Below the pieces are notes generated by a model. The model was given only the letters and a program-made list of their open reading frames with translations, was not told the origin of the DNA and did not search any database. Positions 12,001-24,000 of a stretch of DNA of 64,000 nt are shown here, one piece after another (position 1 is the stretch's first letter; every line of letters begins with the position of its first letter). The DNA is taken from positions 31,661,629 through 31,725,628 of the forward strand of contig OW203764.1 of assembly GCA_934045905.1 (NCBI GenBank), read 5' to 3'. The translations under genes were made by a program, and so were the position numbers. This DNA is from Leuctra nigra. Lineage: Eukaryota; Arthropoda; Insecta; Plecoptera; Leuctridae.

Positions 12001-15000
12001 TGATTCTCCTTCTCCTTCACTTCAAGGTCGTTGTTCTTCTCCACCGACGCGAAGTAGTCCCTGGCGCAGTGATTCTCCTTCTCCTTCACTTCAAGGTCGT
12101 TGTTCTTCTCCACCGACGCGAAGTAGTCCCTGGCGCAGTGATTCTCCTTCTCCTTCACTTCAAGGTCGTTGTTCTTCTCCACCGACGCGAAGTAGTCCCT
12201 GGCGCAGTGATTCTCCTTCTCCTTCACTTCAAGGTCGTTGTTCTTCTCCACCGACGCGAAGTAGTCCCTGGCGCAGTGATTCTCCTTCTCCTTCACTTCA
12301 AGGTCGTTGTTCTTCTCCACCGACGCGAAGTAGTCCCTGGCGCAGTGATTCTCCTTCTCCTTCACTTCAAGGTCGTTGTTCTTCTCCACCGACGCGAAGT
12401 AGTCCCTGGCGCAGTGATTCTCCTTCTCCTTCACTTCAAGGTCGTTGTTCTTCTCCACCGACGCGAAGTAGTCCCTGGCGCAGTGATTCTCCTTCTCCTT
12501 CACTTCAAGGTCGTTGTTCTTCTCCACCGACGCGAAGTAGTCCCTGGCGCAGTGATTCTCCTTCTCCTTCACTTCAAGGTCGTTGTTCTTCTCCACCGAC
12601 GCGAAGTAGTCCCTGGCGCAGTGATTCTCCTTCTCCTTCACTTCAAGGTCGTTGTTCTTCTCCACCGACGCGAAGTAGTCCCTGGCGCAGTGATTCTCCT
12701 TCTCCTTCACTTCAAGGTCGTTGTTCTTCTCCACCGACGCGAAGTAGTCCCTGGCGCAGTGATTCTCCTTCTCCTTCACTTCAAGGTCGTTGTTCTTCTC
12801 CGCCGACGCGAAGTAGTCCCTGGCGCAGTGATTCTCCTTCTCCTTCACTTCAAGGTCGTTGTTCTTCTCCACCGACGCGAAGTAGTCCCTGGCGCAGTGA
12901 TTCTTCTTCTCCTTCACGTCAAGGTCGTTGTTCTTCTCCGCCGACGCGAAGTAGTCCCTGGCGCAGTGATTCTCCTTCTCCTTCACTTCAAGGTCGTTGT
13001 TCTTCTCCACTGACGCGAAGTAGTCCTTGGCGCAGTGATTCTCCTTCTCCTTCACTTCAAGGTAGTTGTTCTTCTCCACCGACGCGAAGTAGTCCCTGGC
13101 GCAGTGATTCTTCTTCTCCTTCACGTCAAGGTCGTTGTTCTTCTCCACCGACGCGAAGTAGTCCCTGGCGCAGTGATTCTCCTTCTCCTTCACTTCAAAG
13201 TAGTTGTTCTTCTCCACCGACGCGAAGTAGTCCCTGGCGCAGTGATTCTCCTTCTCCTTCACTTCAAGGTCGTTGTTCTTCTCCACCGACGCGAAGTAGT
13301 CCCTGGCGCAGTGATTCTCCTTCTCCTTCACTTCAAAGTAGTTGTTCTTCTCCGCTGACGCGAAGTAGTCCCTGGCGCAGTGATTCTCCTTCTCCTTCAC
13401 TTCAAGGTCGTTGTTCTTCTCCACTGACGCGAAGTAGTCCTTGGCGCAGTGATTCTCCTTCTCCTTCACTTCAAGGTAGTTGTTCTTCTCCACCGACGCG
13501 AAGTAGTCCCTGGCGCAGTGATTCTCCTTCTCCTTCACTTCAAGGTCGTTGTTCTTCTCCACCGACGCGAAGTAGTCCCTGGCGCAGTGATTCTCCTTCT
13601 CCTTCACTTCAAGGTCGTTGTTCTTCTCCACCGACGCGAAGTAGTCCCTGGCGCAGTGATTCTTCTTCTCCTTCACGTCAAGGTCGTTGTTCTTCTCCAC
13701 TGACGCGAAGTAGTCCCTGGCGCAGTGATTCTCCTTCTCCTTCACTTCAAGGTCGTTGTTCTTCTCCGCTGACGCGAAGTAGTCCCTGGCGCAGTGATTC
13801 TCCTTCTCCTTCACTTCAAGGTCGTTGTTCTTCTCCACCGACGCGAAGTAGTCCCTGGCGCAGTGATTCTCCTTCTCCTTCACTTCAAAGTCGTTGTTCT
13901 TCTCCACCGACGCGAAGTAGTCCCTGGCGCAGTGATTCTCCTTCTCCTTCACTTCAAGGTCGTTGTTCTTCTCCACTGACGCGAAGTAGTCCCTGGCGCA
14001 GTGATTCTCCTTCTCCTTCACTTCAAGGTCGTTGTTCTTCTCCACCGACGCGAAGTAGTCCCTGGCGCAGTGATTCTCCTTCTCCTTCACTTCAAGGTCG
14101 TTGTTCTTCTCCACCGACGCGAAGTAGTCCCTGGCGCAGTGATTCTCCTTCTCCTTCACTTCAAGGTAGTTGTTCTTCTCCACCGACGCGAAGTAGTCCC
14201 TGGCGCAGTGATTCTCCTTCTCCTTCACTTCAAGGTCGTTGTTCTTCTCCGCCGACGACGACGTGTACAGGATCATCTCCACGCCATCCACAGCGCCGCG
14301 CTCCTGTTCTGCCTTCTCCAACGCCTTCCTCTTGACCTCATGCGCCTCGACCATCGCGTCGTACTCCTGCTTGACCTTGAGCGGCGTCACTTTGCCGCTC
14401 TTCACTCCGCGGAGTGTCCTCAGCGACTCCAGCGCCATCTCGGGCTTGTTCTTCGCGATCAGCCAGAGCGGACTTTCCGGCAGGAACTGATAGGTGAGGA
14501 AGAGAGAGAGCAGTGGGAGACAACCGCAGATCGCTGCTATGATCTGCCAGCTGCTCCTGAACAGAGACCCCAGGACGTAGACGATGAGGATGCCGAGGGT
14601 GATGCTGATGGAGGTCCACGACATCAACATGCTCCTGATCTTGGTGTCGGAGGCGATCTCGCCGAGGTAAACGGTTGCGGGGATGCTGGCCATGCCGCCG
14701 GTGAGTCCGCAGAAGACGCGACCCAAGTAGAGCTGCGCGAGGTTGTCACTGGTGACCGTGGCCAGCAGTGTCCAGCCCAGCAGGCATGGCAGGTTGAGCA
14801 GCAGCAGGGTGGCTTTGCGGCCGAAGTGGTCGGAGAGAGGACCGCCCAGCAGGCAGCCGATAGGGGAGATGATGGTAGACAGGCTCGCTGGAACAAGTTA
14901 CTTGTTTGTACTGGGCTGTGCGTGATCATCCACCAACAGGGTTAGAACACTGAAAATAATCTTGGAGTAAACATTTAGATTTGAGCAAACACAAACAAAG

Positions 15001-18000
15001 ATGAAAGGATAAATAAAAATGTCAAACAACTCAAAAAACAAAATAATTTTAAAATAAATAAATTGCTCTTAAATCGCTATAAATAAATAAAGGTCGAATC
15101 ATCGATTTTCAAAAACACGATTCGAAAAATTAAGAATCGCCATACCCAAATCAATATAAGAAACACACTCAAATGAAACAAATCACATTGAATTAAAAAA
15201 TTAACAAAAACTACAAAAAATTAAGTGATAAGTGTTGTCTTATTTTTCGTTACTAGGAAAACGCTCTGAGTAACGCGTTGATGAGCGAGCACGGATACAC
15301 GCAACACCTCGAACCGAAATTATGTCTATCGAAAATGTCATTAAAAGCCAATAATTCTTGAATTTCGTCACAGACTTGTATAAATATCTCCAAAATTTCC
15401 AAAAATATTGGTCCCAATAACCTTGCTAAGTTTTAAATTGATCGATTAAACCTTTGATTGAACGGTTCCTTGTTAAGTTTCAAAAATCACATGATATCCT
15501 TCAAACAATATACCTGGGACCACTCATATGATATGATATTACTGTGTACACAATATCAGATCAATCTGTTAAACGGTCATTATTAGTTTCATATCGTTTG
15601 AAACTTTCTGCTCTAACTACCTTGCCTTGAACTGAAGATTCGAAGTCGCCGTGAATTTGACAGCCAACACACAAAATGTCCCTAAAATTACAAAAACTTT
15701 TGAAAATAACTACAAATTAGACTGAAAATTGGCAAAAATACCTTAAATGTTGCTACCAATTACCATGCGAAGTTTTTAGTTGGTCGGTCAATCGGCAATA
15801 CCCGCTGCACGAGAGAGGGTATTGCGTTGATTGTTTGAGTATCTCCTTGCAGCAGTCTGGTCGGGGGTCTCTTTGCTCCTTGATGCTTTATTATTAACGA
15901 CATTTTGTTTCAACCTTTTAGATTTAGCTTCGTCAGTTTCTTGATCTTCAATTTCACGCAGACGCTTTTTCGCCTTTATGGCTTTCATTCTAGCAGAAGT
16001 CTTTCTATTTTTCGGCATGTTTAAATAGGGATAAGATAGGTAATGAAAAAGTAAGAAGTAGAGTACCTACCTAATTAAAGTACAATAATATTTGTGTGAT
16101 CAATGTTTGAAATGCACGAAATGTGTGCTCAAAGACGTAATGTATTCAATGTCGTAATGTTACGAAATGAATCTTGAACAAAACTTCGCAAATATGAAAA
16201 TAAAGTAAACACCTTTCAACTAATAAGCGAAAGGAATCAAAGTTCCACACAAAAAAACGGATCAGGTAAAATAGTAACTACCTAGTTTAGAAACGGAATG
16301 AATCCAACGTTCCACAATTAAAATAAGACAACGTAATGTTTTGAACTGAATGAATCAAAACTTTCAAAAAAAAATAGCAACCTTCAAGGAAATGTCAGGC
16401 TAGACAGAAGCTCAGAAACGGAATAAATCCAACGTTTCCAAGAAGAAAATAATTTGAAATAATCAATCCCCTGGACAAAAACGGTAGATACCTAATATCT
16501 ATGCTTTAAAAGCGATTCAATTTTACTAATACCTTCACAAAGTACACCAAATTGCCAAAATTATCAACGAAAAGAAGCAAAATGCAGGAGAGATTTGGAA
16601 TGACGTGTGAACGCTAGAAGAGAACAAACGCCACTCAATGATATTATTGAAATGTGAGCTTATGTTTCTAATCCCTCCTGGATGCAAAATCAGCCAAGTA
16701 GAAACACGGGAGGCACGGCCATCAGAACTATACGAATTGACGAAAAGACAATCAAGGTCCTTAAAAACTCGAAATGATTTGTTGGAAACTATGATCCAAA
16801 TTGAATTATTCAAATTTGATCAACTCTTCTTCTTCTTCTTCTTCTACCCGCAAAGATTGGGCTAAAAGCCCGTTCCGTCCTCAAGGTGCAGCCCATCTTT
16901 TCCTTGGCCGGCCAATGTCGCGCCTGCCCTTCGGATCATAGTGAAGGGCCCATTTGGGAATTCTCTTATTCGACATCCTTTCTACATGGTCGGCCCATCT
17001 TCTCCTGTACTGTGATATATTCTTATTGATTTCCTTCATTCCCAATTCGGCCCTTATATCCTCATTCCTGATTTTATCTAACAAACAACACCCTTTTACC
17101 GATCTCAAAAAGCGCATCTCAGAAGCCTGAATATCTTTCTTGTCTCTCTCACGCAATGTCCAGGCTTCACTTCCATACAGCAATGTGGGAACTGCCATCA
17201 CATTATAGAATTTTAATTGTGTCTCCTTTCGCGATTTATTTTTTAGACTTCTTCTTATAGTCCCACAAATATGCTGAAATTTGTGTATTTTGCTCTGAAT
17301 ATCATTGTCACGTAGATAAGTTATATCATATCCAAGATATTTAAAATGCGACACTTGTTCCAGGGTATTGTTGTCAATTACTATTTTTGAGCGAACGGGG
17401 AATTTTCCTTTGAATGCAATAATCTTGGTTTTAGCAAGTGAAATTTTAAGGTCATATGTTTTACAAATACTATTTAAATTGAACAGGGACTTCTGTAATT
17501 GATCTTCAGTTCGATGTATGACTACTTGATCATCGGCAAAGAGGAGTGTATTAAAACCTTCATGAGCATTGAGATATACATCAGGTTTACATAGTTTCTT
17601 CCATTCTCGCAGAACATCGTCAATGTATATATTAAATAGGCTAGGTGATAAACAGCACCCTTGTCGTACTCCTCTATTGATCTCAAGTTTACGTAAACCA
17701 CCTCCTCCTATATCTATTGAAATGTGCGTCTCGTAGTACAATGCCTTAATGGCCTCTGTTAAATGTTTGGGGTAGCCACGCTTATCTAAAATCTTCCACA
17801 TCGTCTCACGGTTTACTCTGTCAAAAGCCTTTTCATAATCAATGAAGGCCATGTGCGTCTCAAGATTAAATTCAACCCGTTTTTGAATGACTTGTCTTAA
17901 TGTAAAAATGTCATCCATACACGATCTTCCTCTCCTGAATCCACTCTGCTCTTCCAAAAGTAAAACATCAGATATATTCATTAATCTTCTATTCAATATT

Positions 18001-21000
18001 TTTGCATAAATTTTGTAACCTGTATTTAATAAACTTATGCCACGATAATTTTCACAACAGCTTCTATTCCCTTTTTTAAATAAGGATATAATTTTTGCTT
18101 CCCTCCACTTCTTGGGTATGTTGTAACTTATCCAACATGTATTTAGAAAATTTAAAAACCGCTCCTTGAAAGATATTCCACCACATTTTAGAAGCTCCAC
18201 ATTAATTCCATCTAAACCAGGCGCTTTTCTGTTCTTTGACGCCATTAATGCTTCCTGTAGCTCTTCAAATGTAATTCTATCTACATCTGCGTTACATTGA
18301 GGGACGGTCTTTGAGGATGTCGCATTAGAATCATACCATAACTTTTTGTAATGCTCAACCCATTGGTCACCTTTAATAATGTTCAGACAAGCAGTATCTC
18401 TTTCTGTACTGTTTAGATGTTTCATAATTTTATACGCAACTGTTTGCCTGCCATGAACATCGTCTTCTACATTGCTGATGAATTTGTCCCAAGATTCGCG
18501 GTGAGCTGCTCGAACTATATCCTTTGCTTTTCTTCTTTTTGCGTTATAATTGTCTTTTGCTTGAACATTTCTTAACTGAAGATAATTGAGGTAAGCTTCT
18601 TGCTTTTCCTTGACAGCAATTTCTATATCTTCGTTCCAAATCCTCAAACCTTTCCTTTTTCTTACTTTCTTCCTTTTTCCCAGAGCTTCGCTAGCTGCTG
18701 TATTTAAAATTCGCTCCAAATTACTCCATTCCATGTCTACATCAGTGACTTGCGAATACTTCTCCATCTGTGAATTAATCCTCTTCTCATATAGGTCTCG
18801 AATACTTTCCTCCTGCAATAGGTATACTTTATATACTTCTTCACACATACCTTTCAGTTTGCTCGTTGAATTTTTATTCCACTTTGTTAAAAGAGATATT
18901 TTTGATACTACCAAATAATGATCGGAATAGATGTCACTTCCTCTAAAGACTGTAGTGTCTTTAACTTGGGATGCAAGTTTCTTATTCACGATTACATAAT
19001 CAATAATTGACTTTGTACCTCTAGCACTCCAAGTATATTTGTTGATATCTTTCTTACGGAAAAAGGTGTTTGTTATCTTGAGATTATTGAAAGAGGCAAA
19101 GTCACACAATTCTCTTCCATTATTGTTCAGATGGGCTTCACCGAAAGTTCCGACAACATTAGGAATGGGCTGATTTCCAACACGAGCGTTCAAATCTCCA
19201 GCTACTATGACATGATCATTTGAGAACTTATTCATCTGCTTCTGAAGCTCTTCGTAAAATTCTGCAGTGTCCTCTTTCTTACCTTCCTCCGGAGCATATA
19301 CACCAATTACTGTCAAGTACCCTCTTTCAATTTTCAGTCGCGTCAATATTATTCTATCATTTATAAATTCATAGCTTTGTATTCTAGTTTTCCACCTATT
19401 GTCTACTAATAATGCTACCCCACTACATGCTCTTCTGTTCTGTGGTACACCACTGTACAGCATGATGTAGTTGCGAAGATCTTTGGTTCCTTTTAACTTC
19501 AATTTTGTTTCAGTTATTACTGCCAAATTAATGTTTTTGTAATTAAGCTCCCTGTCCAATTCCTCTACTTTATTGTTTAGTCCACGCACATTCCATGTAC
19601 CAAACTTAATTGTTTCGTTAATACCATGTCGTTTATCCGTTTTCTTGCTTTGTCCGTTACCGTTAAATCCGCATATCCGAGGCTTATTTCCTTGAAGATT
19701 ATGAGTAAAGTAATTTCTACGTGGAGGGGTAACCAGCCCCTCGCACAACCCCCAAACTTGGAGGGCCAGGGTTTTCTGTCGGGGTTTTCCTTCCCTTAGC
19801 CAAAGTTGTTCCAGTTAGATGGCGCCGGAGGTTCGCCATGCACCCTCTTCCGTCTGCTACATGACGACCATCCATTGGCCGCCATGTACCCAGGGGTCAC
19901 GTCGTGGACGTGGAAGTAGGATTTGCTGGCAGGACTGACTCGCGACGCGAGCTTGCCTCATGGCAAAATCAGTGGGCATTAACTAGGTTTTGATGGGAAG
20001 TACCATTTTGGCATAGGTACAACCCCCTAGTACCCATATCCAGCATTTGACACCCAATAAACATACTCAATAAACATAAAAATATCTGCTTTTCACTAAA
20101 AAAGTGTACATACCATCAAAACACTCTTGTACCTAAAGCAAATCAGATTCAGTTGCATTGGAAAGACATTCATTTTCAATGTTTCATTTCTGACAGCTAT
20201 TAAAAATGTCAATAAGTGCATACTTTCTTGACAGATTCGGCTGAAAATTTGTAAAATAAGTGACATTGTTGGTCTTACTGACCATGCTAAATATGAGTTT
20301 GATCACATTTCTCGAAGACCATTTTCATTTTTTAGGCTATCAGGAGATACTTATTTTAACAATGAACCAATGGATGAATTTCAAAAAAAAATTGGGTCTG
20401 CAAACAGAGAAGGTTGTCTTTACATGTGTGCAAAATTTCAGGTCGATCGGTGAAACGGTGCGACTTCTATTGCTTCCTTTAGCATACAAAAAAAAAAAAA
20501 AAAAACAGAGGTCCGTGCTAAAAGAGCCAAATGGAGTCGCTCGCTTCGCTCACTCAATTATTTTTTTAAATATTTCACCCCCCCCCCCCCCACCCCAAGT
20601 GCCACGGCCGAAGAAGTCGATTATCTTTTTCCACCACATCCAGAGTCAAATATAATGTTTCCTCCCTGAAATCCCCAATGTTTGGCCTTCTCCCTATCGG
20701 ACCAACAGGCAATCTGTACCCGTGTAATGTTGACATGGCGATGAAGTATTGAACTCACCGAACCACGAGGCTTGGTCTGGAGTCAGGAAGATCTGATCCG
20801 TGTTGGTCTGATTGGTGAGTTGAGGCAGCGACACAGACGAGAAGCCGATCAGAAGACCCGTGGAGATCCCGCCAGTGATGGCGATCAGGCTGATCAGAAT
20901 CTGACAAGCAACAACTTTCCTTTAGATAGTGCTTGAGGGACACGAAATCATCTACAGTCAAATCCAGTACACAACATCCAGCTACGTAAGTCAAATCCAG

Positions 21001-24000
21001 GGGTTTATGTGTCAAACACATAAAAGTAAACGTGTATTTTATGCGCGTTAACAATGACGACCTTGAAACATAAAGTAAGCCATTTATTAGAATTGCAATC
21101 CAGCAATCTATCTTAAAAAATGTAATTACCAGACGTGTGATTACCAGACTACGGTCATTAAAATCTTATTCTAATTTGAGCTAAGCCTAAAGGACAATGG
21201 CTTGTCAGTAGATTTCAAGGTCGTCATACATTAAAATTTGCGCCCATATAATAGCATATTATGCCTATCAGGTGGTAGGACCTTTCTGCGACGGAACTTT
21301 CGTCGACGGAACTTTAGTCGGCATTTCAGAACTTTCGCCGACGGAACTATCGCCGACGGAACTTTGACCGATGCAAGGCGGAATTTTAGCCGACAATGAA
21401 AATTTTAGATGAAGTGGTGACAATTTGTAAGCATTCACGGAAAAATAATAATATTTTAGGATCTAATGTGTACCTATAGGTATCTCATCTCTAAACTTCA
21501 ATCCAAATTAAAGTGTATTTTACATTTTATTTTTTGATGTGTGTCGTTGTGAGGAAGGAAACTATTTTTTCTCTTGAAACATATTATTTTGATAGCAAAA
21601 AAAACCTTTACATTCTTTTAAATTATCTTGTAATATTTATCTCATACTTCTTATTATGAATATCATATATTCATAATATTATTATTATGAAAACACTGAT
21701 ACTTTATTCTTGGAAAATATATCAATATTTTCTTATCAAATAGACATTGTGAAACTATATTTCTATTTTTCATAAAATTTTGAAACAGATTAATTTGAAA
21801 GCAAAAAATCTTGAAACTCTAATAAATTTTCTTGTAAATATTTATCTAACATTTTCACAATTTTCATACAATTTTTCTTTTAATTTAATTTTTGAGAGAT
21901 GATTGGTTTTTAAGATTTTTTCTGGCGGTGAAAGTTCCTCCACGGTCAATTTAACCGTCACCAAAAGTTCCGTGCTTTTTGTAATATTGGCGAAAGTTCC
22001 GTCGGCGAAAATTCCGTCGGTGAAACGTCCGTTTACCGCCTATCAGCCTGTGGGTAAAAAGGCGCATTTGTTGTGTTCTTGGAAAGAATTAGAAGTGTCA
22101 GATTTCAATTGATTAACGCTCATGACTAACGCTAGTGACAATAACCTACCTCAATGTCAATCTGTCGCGCTGAATGGCAATGACCGATAATAAACTGGCA
22201 TTCCTGCTATTTATAACTTTTAATATCAGTTCCGTTGATATCAATGCCTTTCAAATATCGATTCAATAACTAAACAAAAAAACTAAAAAAGTATGTTTTT
22301 TAAATTTTAAAATATCCATTGTTCTAAAAATATGTGCAAAAGGTGTCGTAAATAGTTTGAAAGTCAAGTGCCACGAACAATTGTATTCCAACAATCAATC
22401 AGTTTCAAATCAGAAAAAGCGTTTAAAAATAGATTAATTGCACAATTTCTTATAACCGTGTTTTCATACACACGATATGCGGTTAGTGACAGCGCAATCC
22501 AAAGGTGCACAATAGGATTTCACCCCCCCCCCCCCCCCCCCCCGCGAGATTTTCAATAAGCCCCCATCGATTGTTTTCTTCACTTTTCCTTCGGCAATGA
22601 AATATACTAGGAAAACGCTCTGAGTAACGCGTTGATGAGCGAGCACGGATACGCGCAACACCTCGAACCGAAATTCTGTCTATCGAAAATGTCCTTAAAA
22701 TCTTCAACAATTCCTCAAATATTGGTCCGAATAACCATGCAAAGTTTTAAGTTGATCGATTGAAGCTTTATGATTGTACGATTCCTTGTTAATTTCCAAA
22801 AAATCATAGGATCTCGTTCAAAAAATATACCTGAGACCACTCATATGATTATATGTGTGAACAGAAGACAATTTGAGATCGAAAGTTTCTGCTCTAACAG
22901 CCTTGAACTGAAGATTCGAAGATGCCGTGAAATGTGAAATTCGAGAAATATGAGAGCCAACACGCAAAATGTCCGTAAACTGTCAATATATTTTAATGTA
23001 AATGTATTTTTTTAAATGTATCATTTTTTTAATGTATTTTTAAAAAATACTGATAATGTTGGACCCAATGACCATGCATAGTTTTAAGTTGATCGGTCAA
23101 ACGGTTCTGGTTTAAATTTCAAAAAGCACATGAAATATTTGTAAAATTTGTAAAATAACAGACAATGTTGGTCTTAATGACCATGCAAAATATGAGTTAG
23201 GTCAAATGTATCGAAGACCATTTTCATTTTTCAACCTCTCAGGAGATATTTATTTAAATTTTAACCAATCAATGGATTTCAAAAAAAATTAGGGTCAGCA
23301 AACAGAAAAGGTTGTCTCTACATGTGTGCAAAATTTCAGATCGATCGGTGAAACGGTGCGACTACCATTGCTCCAGGTAGCAGCCAAAAACAAAAACAAA
23401 AAAACAAAAAAAAACAAACAGAGGTCCGTGCCAAAAGAGCCAAAAGGAGACGCTCGCTCAATGAAATTGTAACCAAGCGAAATAAATCAAACATAATTAA
23501 CAAACTATAGATCAGATTTTTTTCAATGAGAAGTTATACTTTTGCGCGACCAACAACAATAACATTGACCTTGGTATAAATTTTCTGTTGTTTAAAAGCG
23601 TACACTTACTATGAAATGTGATCTTATGCACATTTTTAGAAGATCAAACATTTTTATTGTTATTACCAAAACTTAGGGCGGGCGCAACAATTATGAAACA
23701 AATATGCACTCGCGTAACGAAAATAATTTCTACGCCCAAATAATACACCTGTAATCAATCATTGAGAGCACTGTTGGATATTATCGAGAACATTCCCCAT
23801 GCTCTCAGGGCGAACAGACCCATAAAGATTTTGAATTTTGACCTTCAATTGCTCTAGTTTAAAAAAAATACAAGATCAAAGTGAAAAATAAAGATTTTTC
23901 TATAATTTTTATAAAATTATGATAGAAGGGACAAATAAATATGCATCCAAAACCTTAGTTCACTTAATATTTACAACGTTTCAATAAATGTTATAATTTG

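Larger units (their letters stand above)
15253..20557 (-). mobile_element. Helitron-like element carrying an N-terminal protein remnant, interrupted by the RTE-like insertion
   Basis: Family termini at both ends: CTAG end at 15253 (flank T on the element strand) and TTGAG end at 20557 (flank A). Without the 3.24-kb insertion it would be about 2.07 kb. The segments 16380-16826 and 20069-20557 are closely similar to 31.27-32.22 kb. It contains the 76-codon ORF at 15788-16018. Confidence 0.7.

Noticed and set aside
11586..13013. Long plus-strand open frame rich in Leu and Val across the 69-bp array
   Set aside because: It is the antisense reading of the coding minisatellite; the minus strand continues in frame into bona fide transporter helices on both sides.
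11422..14250. CRISPR-like appearance of regularly spaced repeats
   Set aside because: Units are contiguous 69-mers without unique spacers, inside a eukaryotic exon.
14001..14945. Plus-strand 314-codon frame over the transporter's TM2-TM6 region
   Set aside because: Shadow of the minus-strand coding exon; hydrophilic, low-complexity composition.
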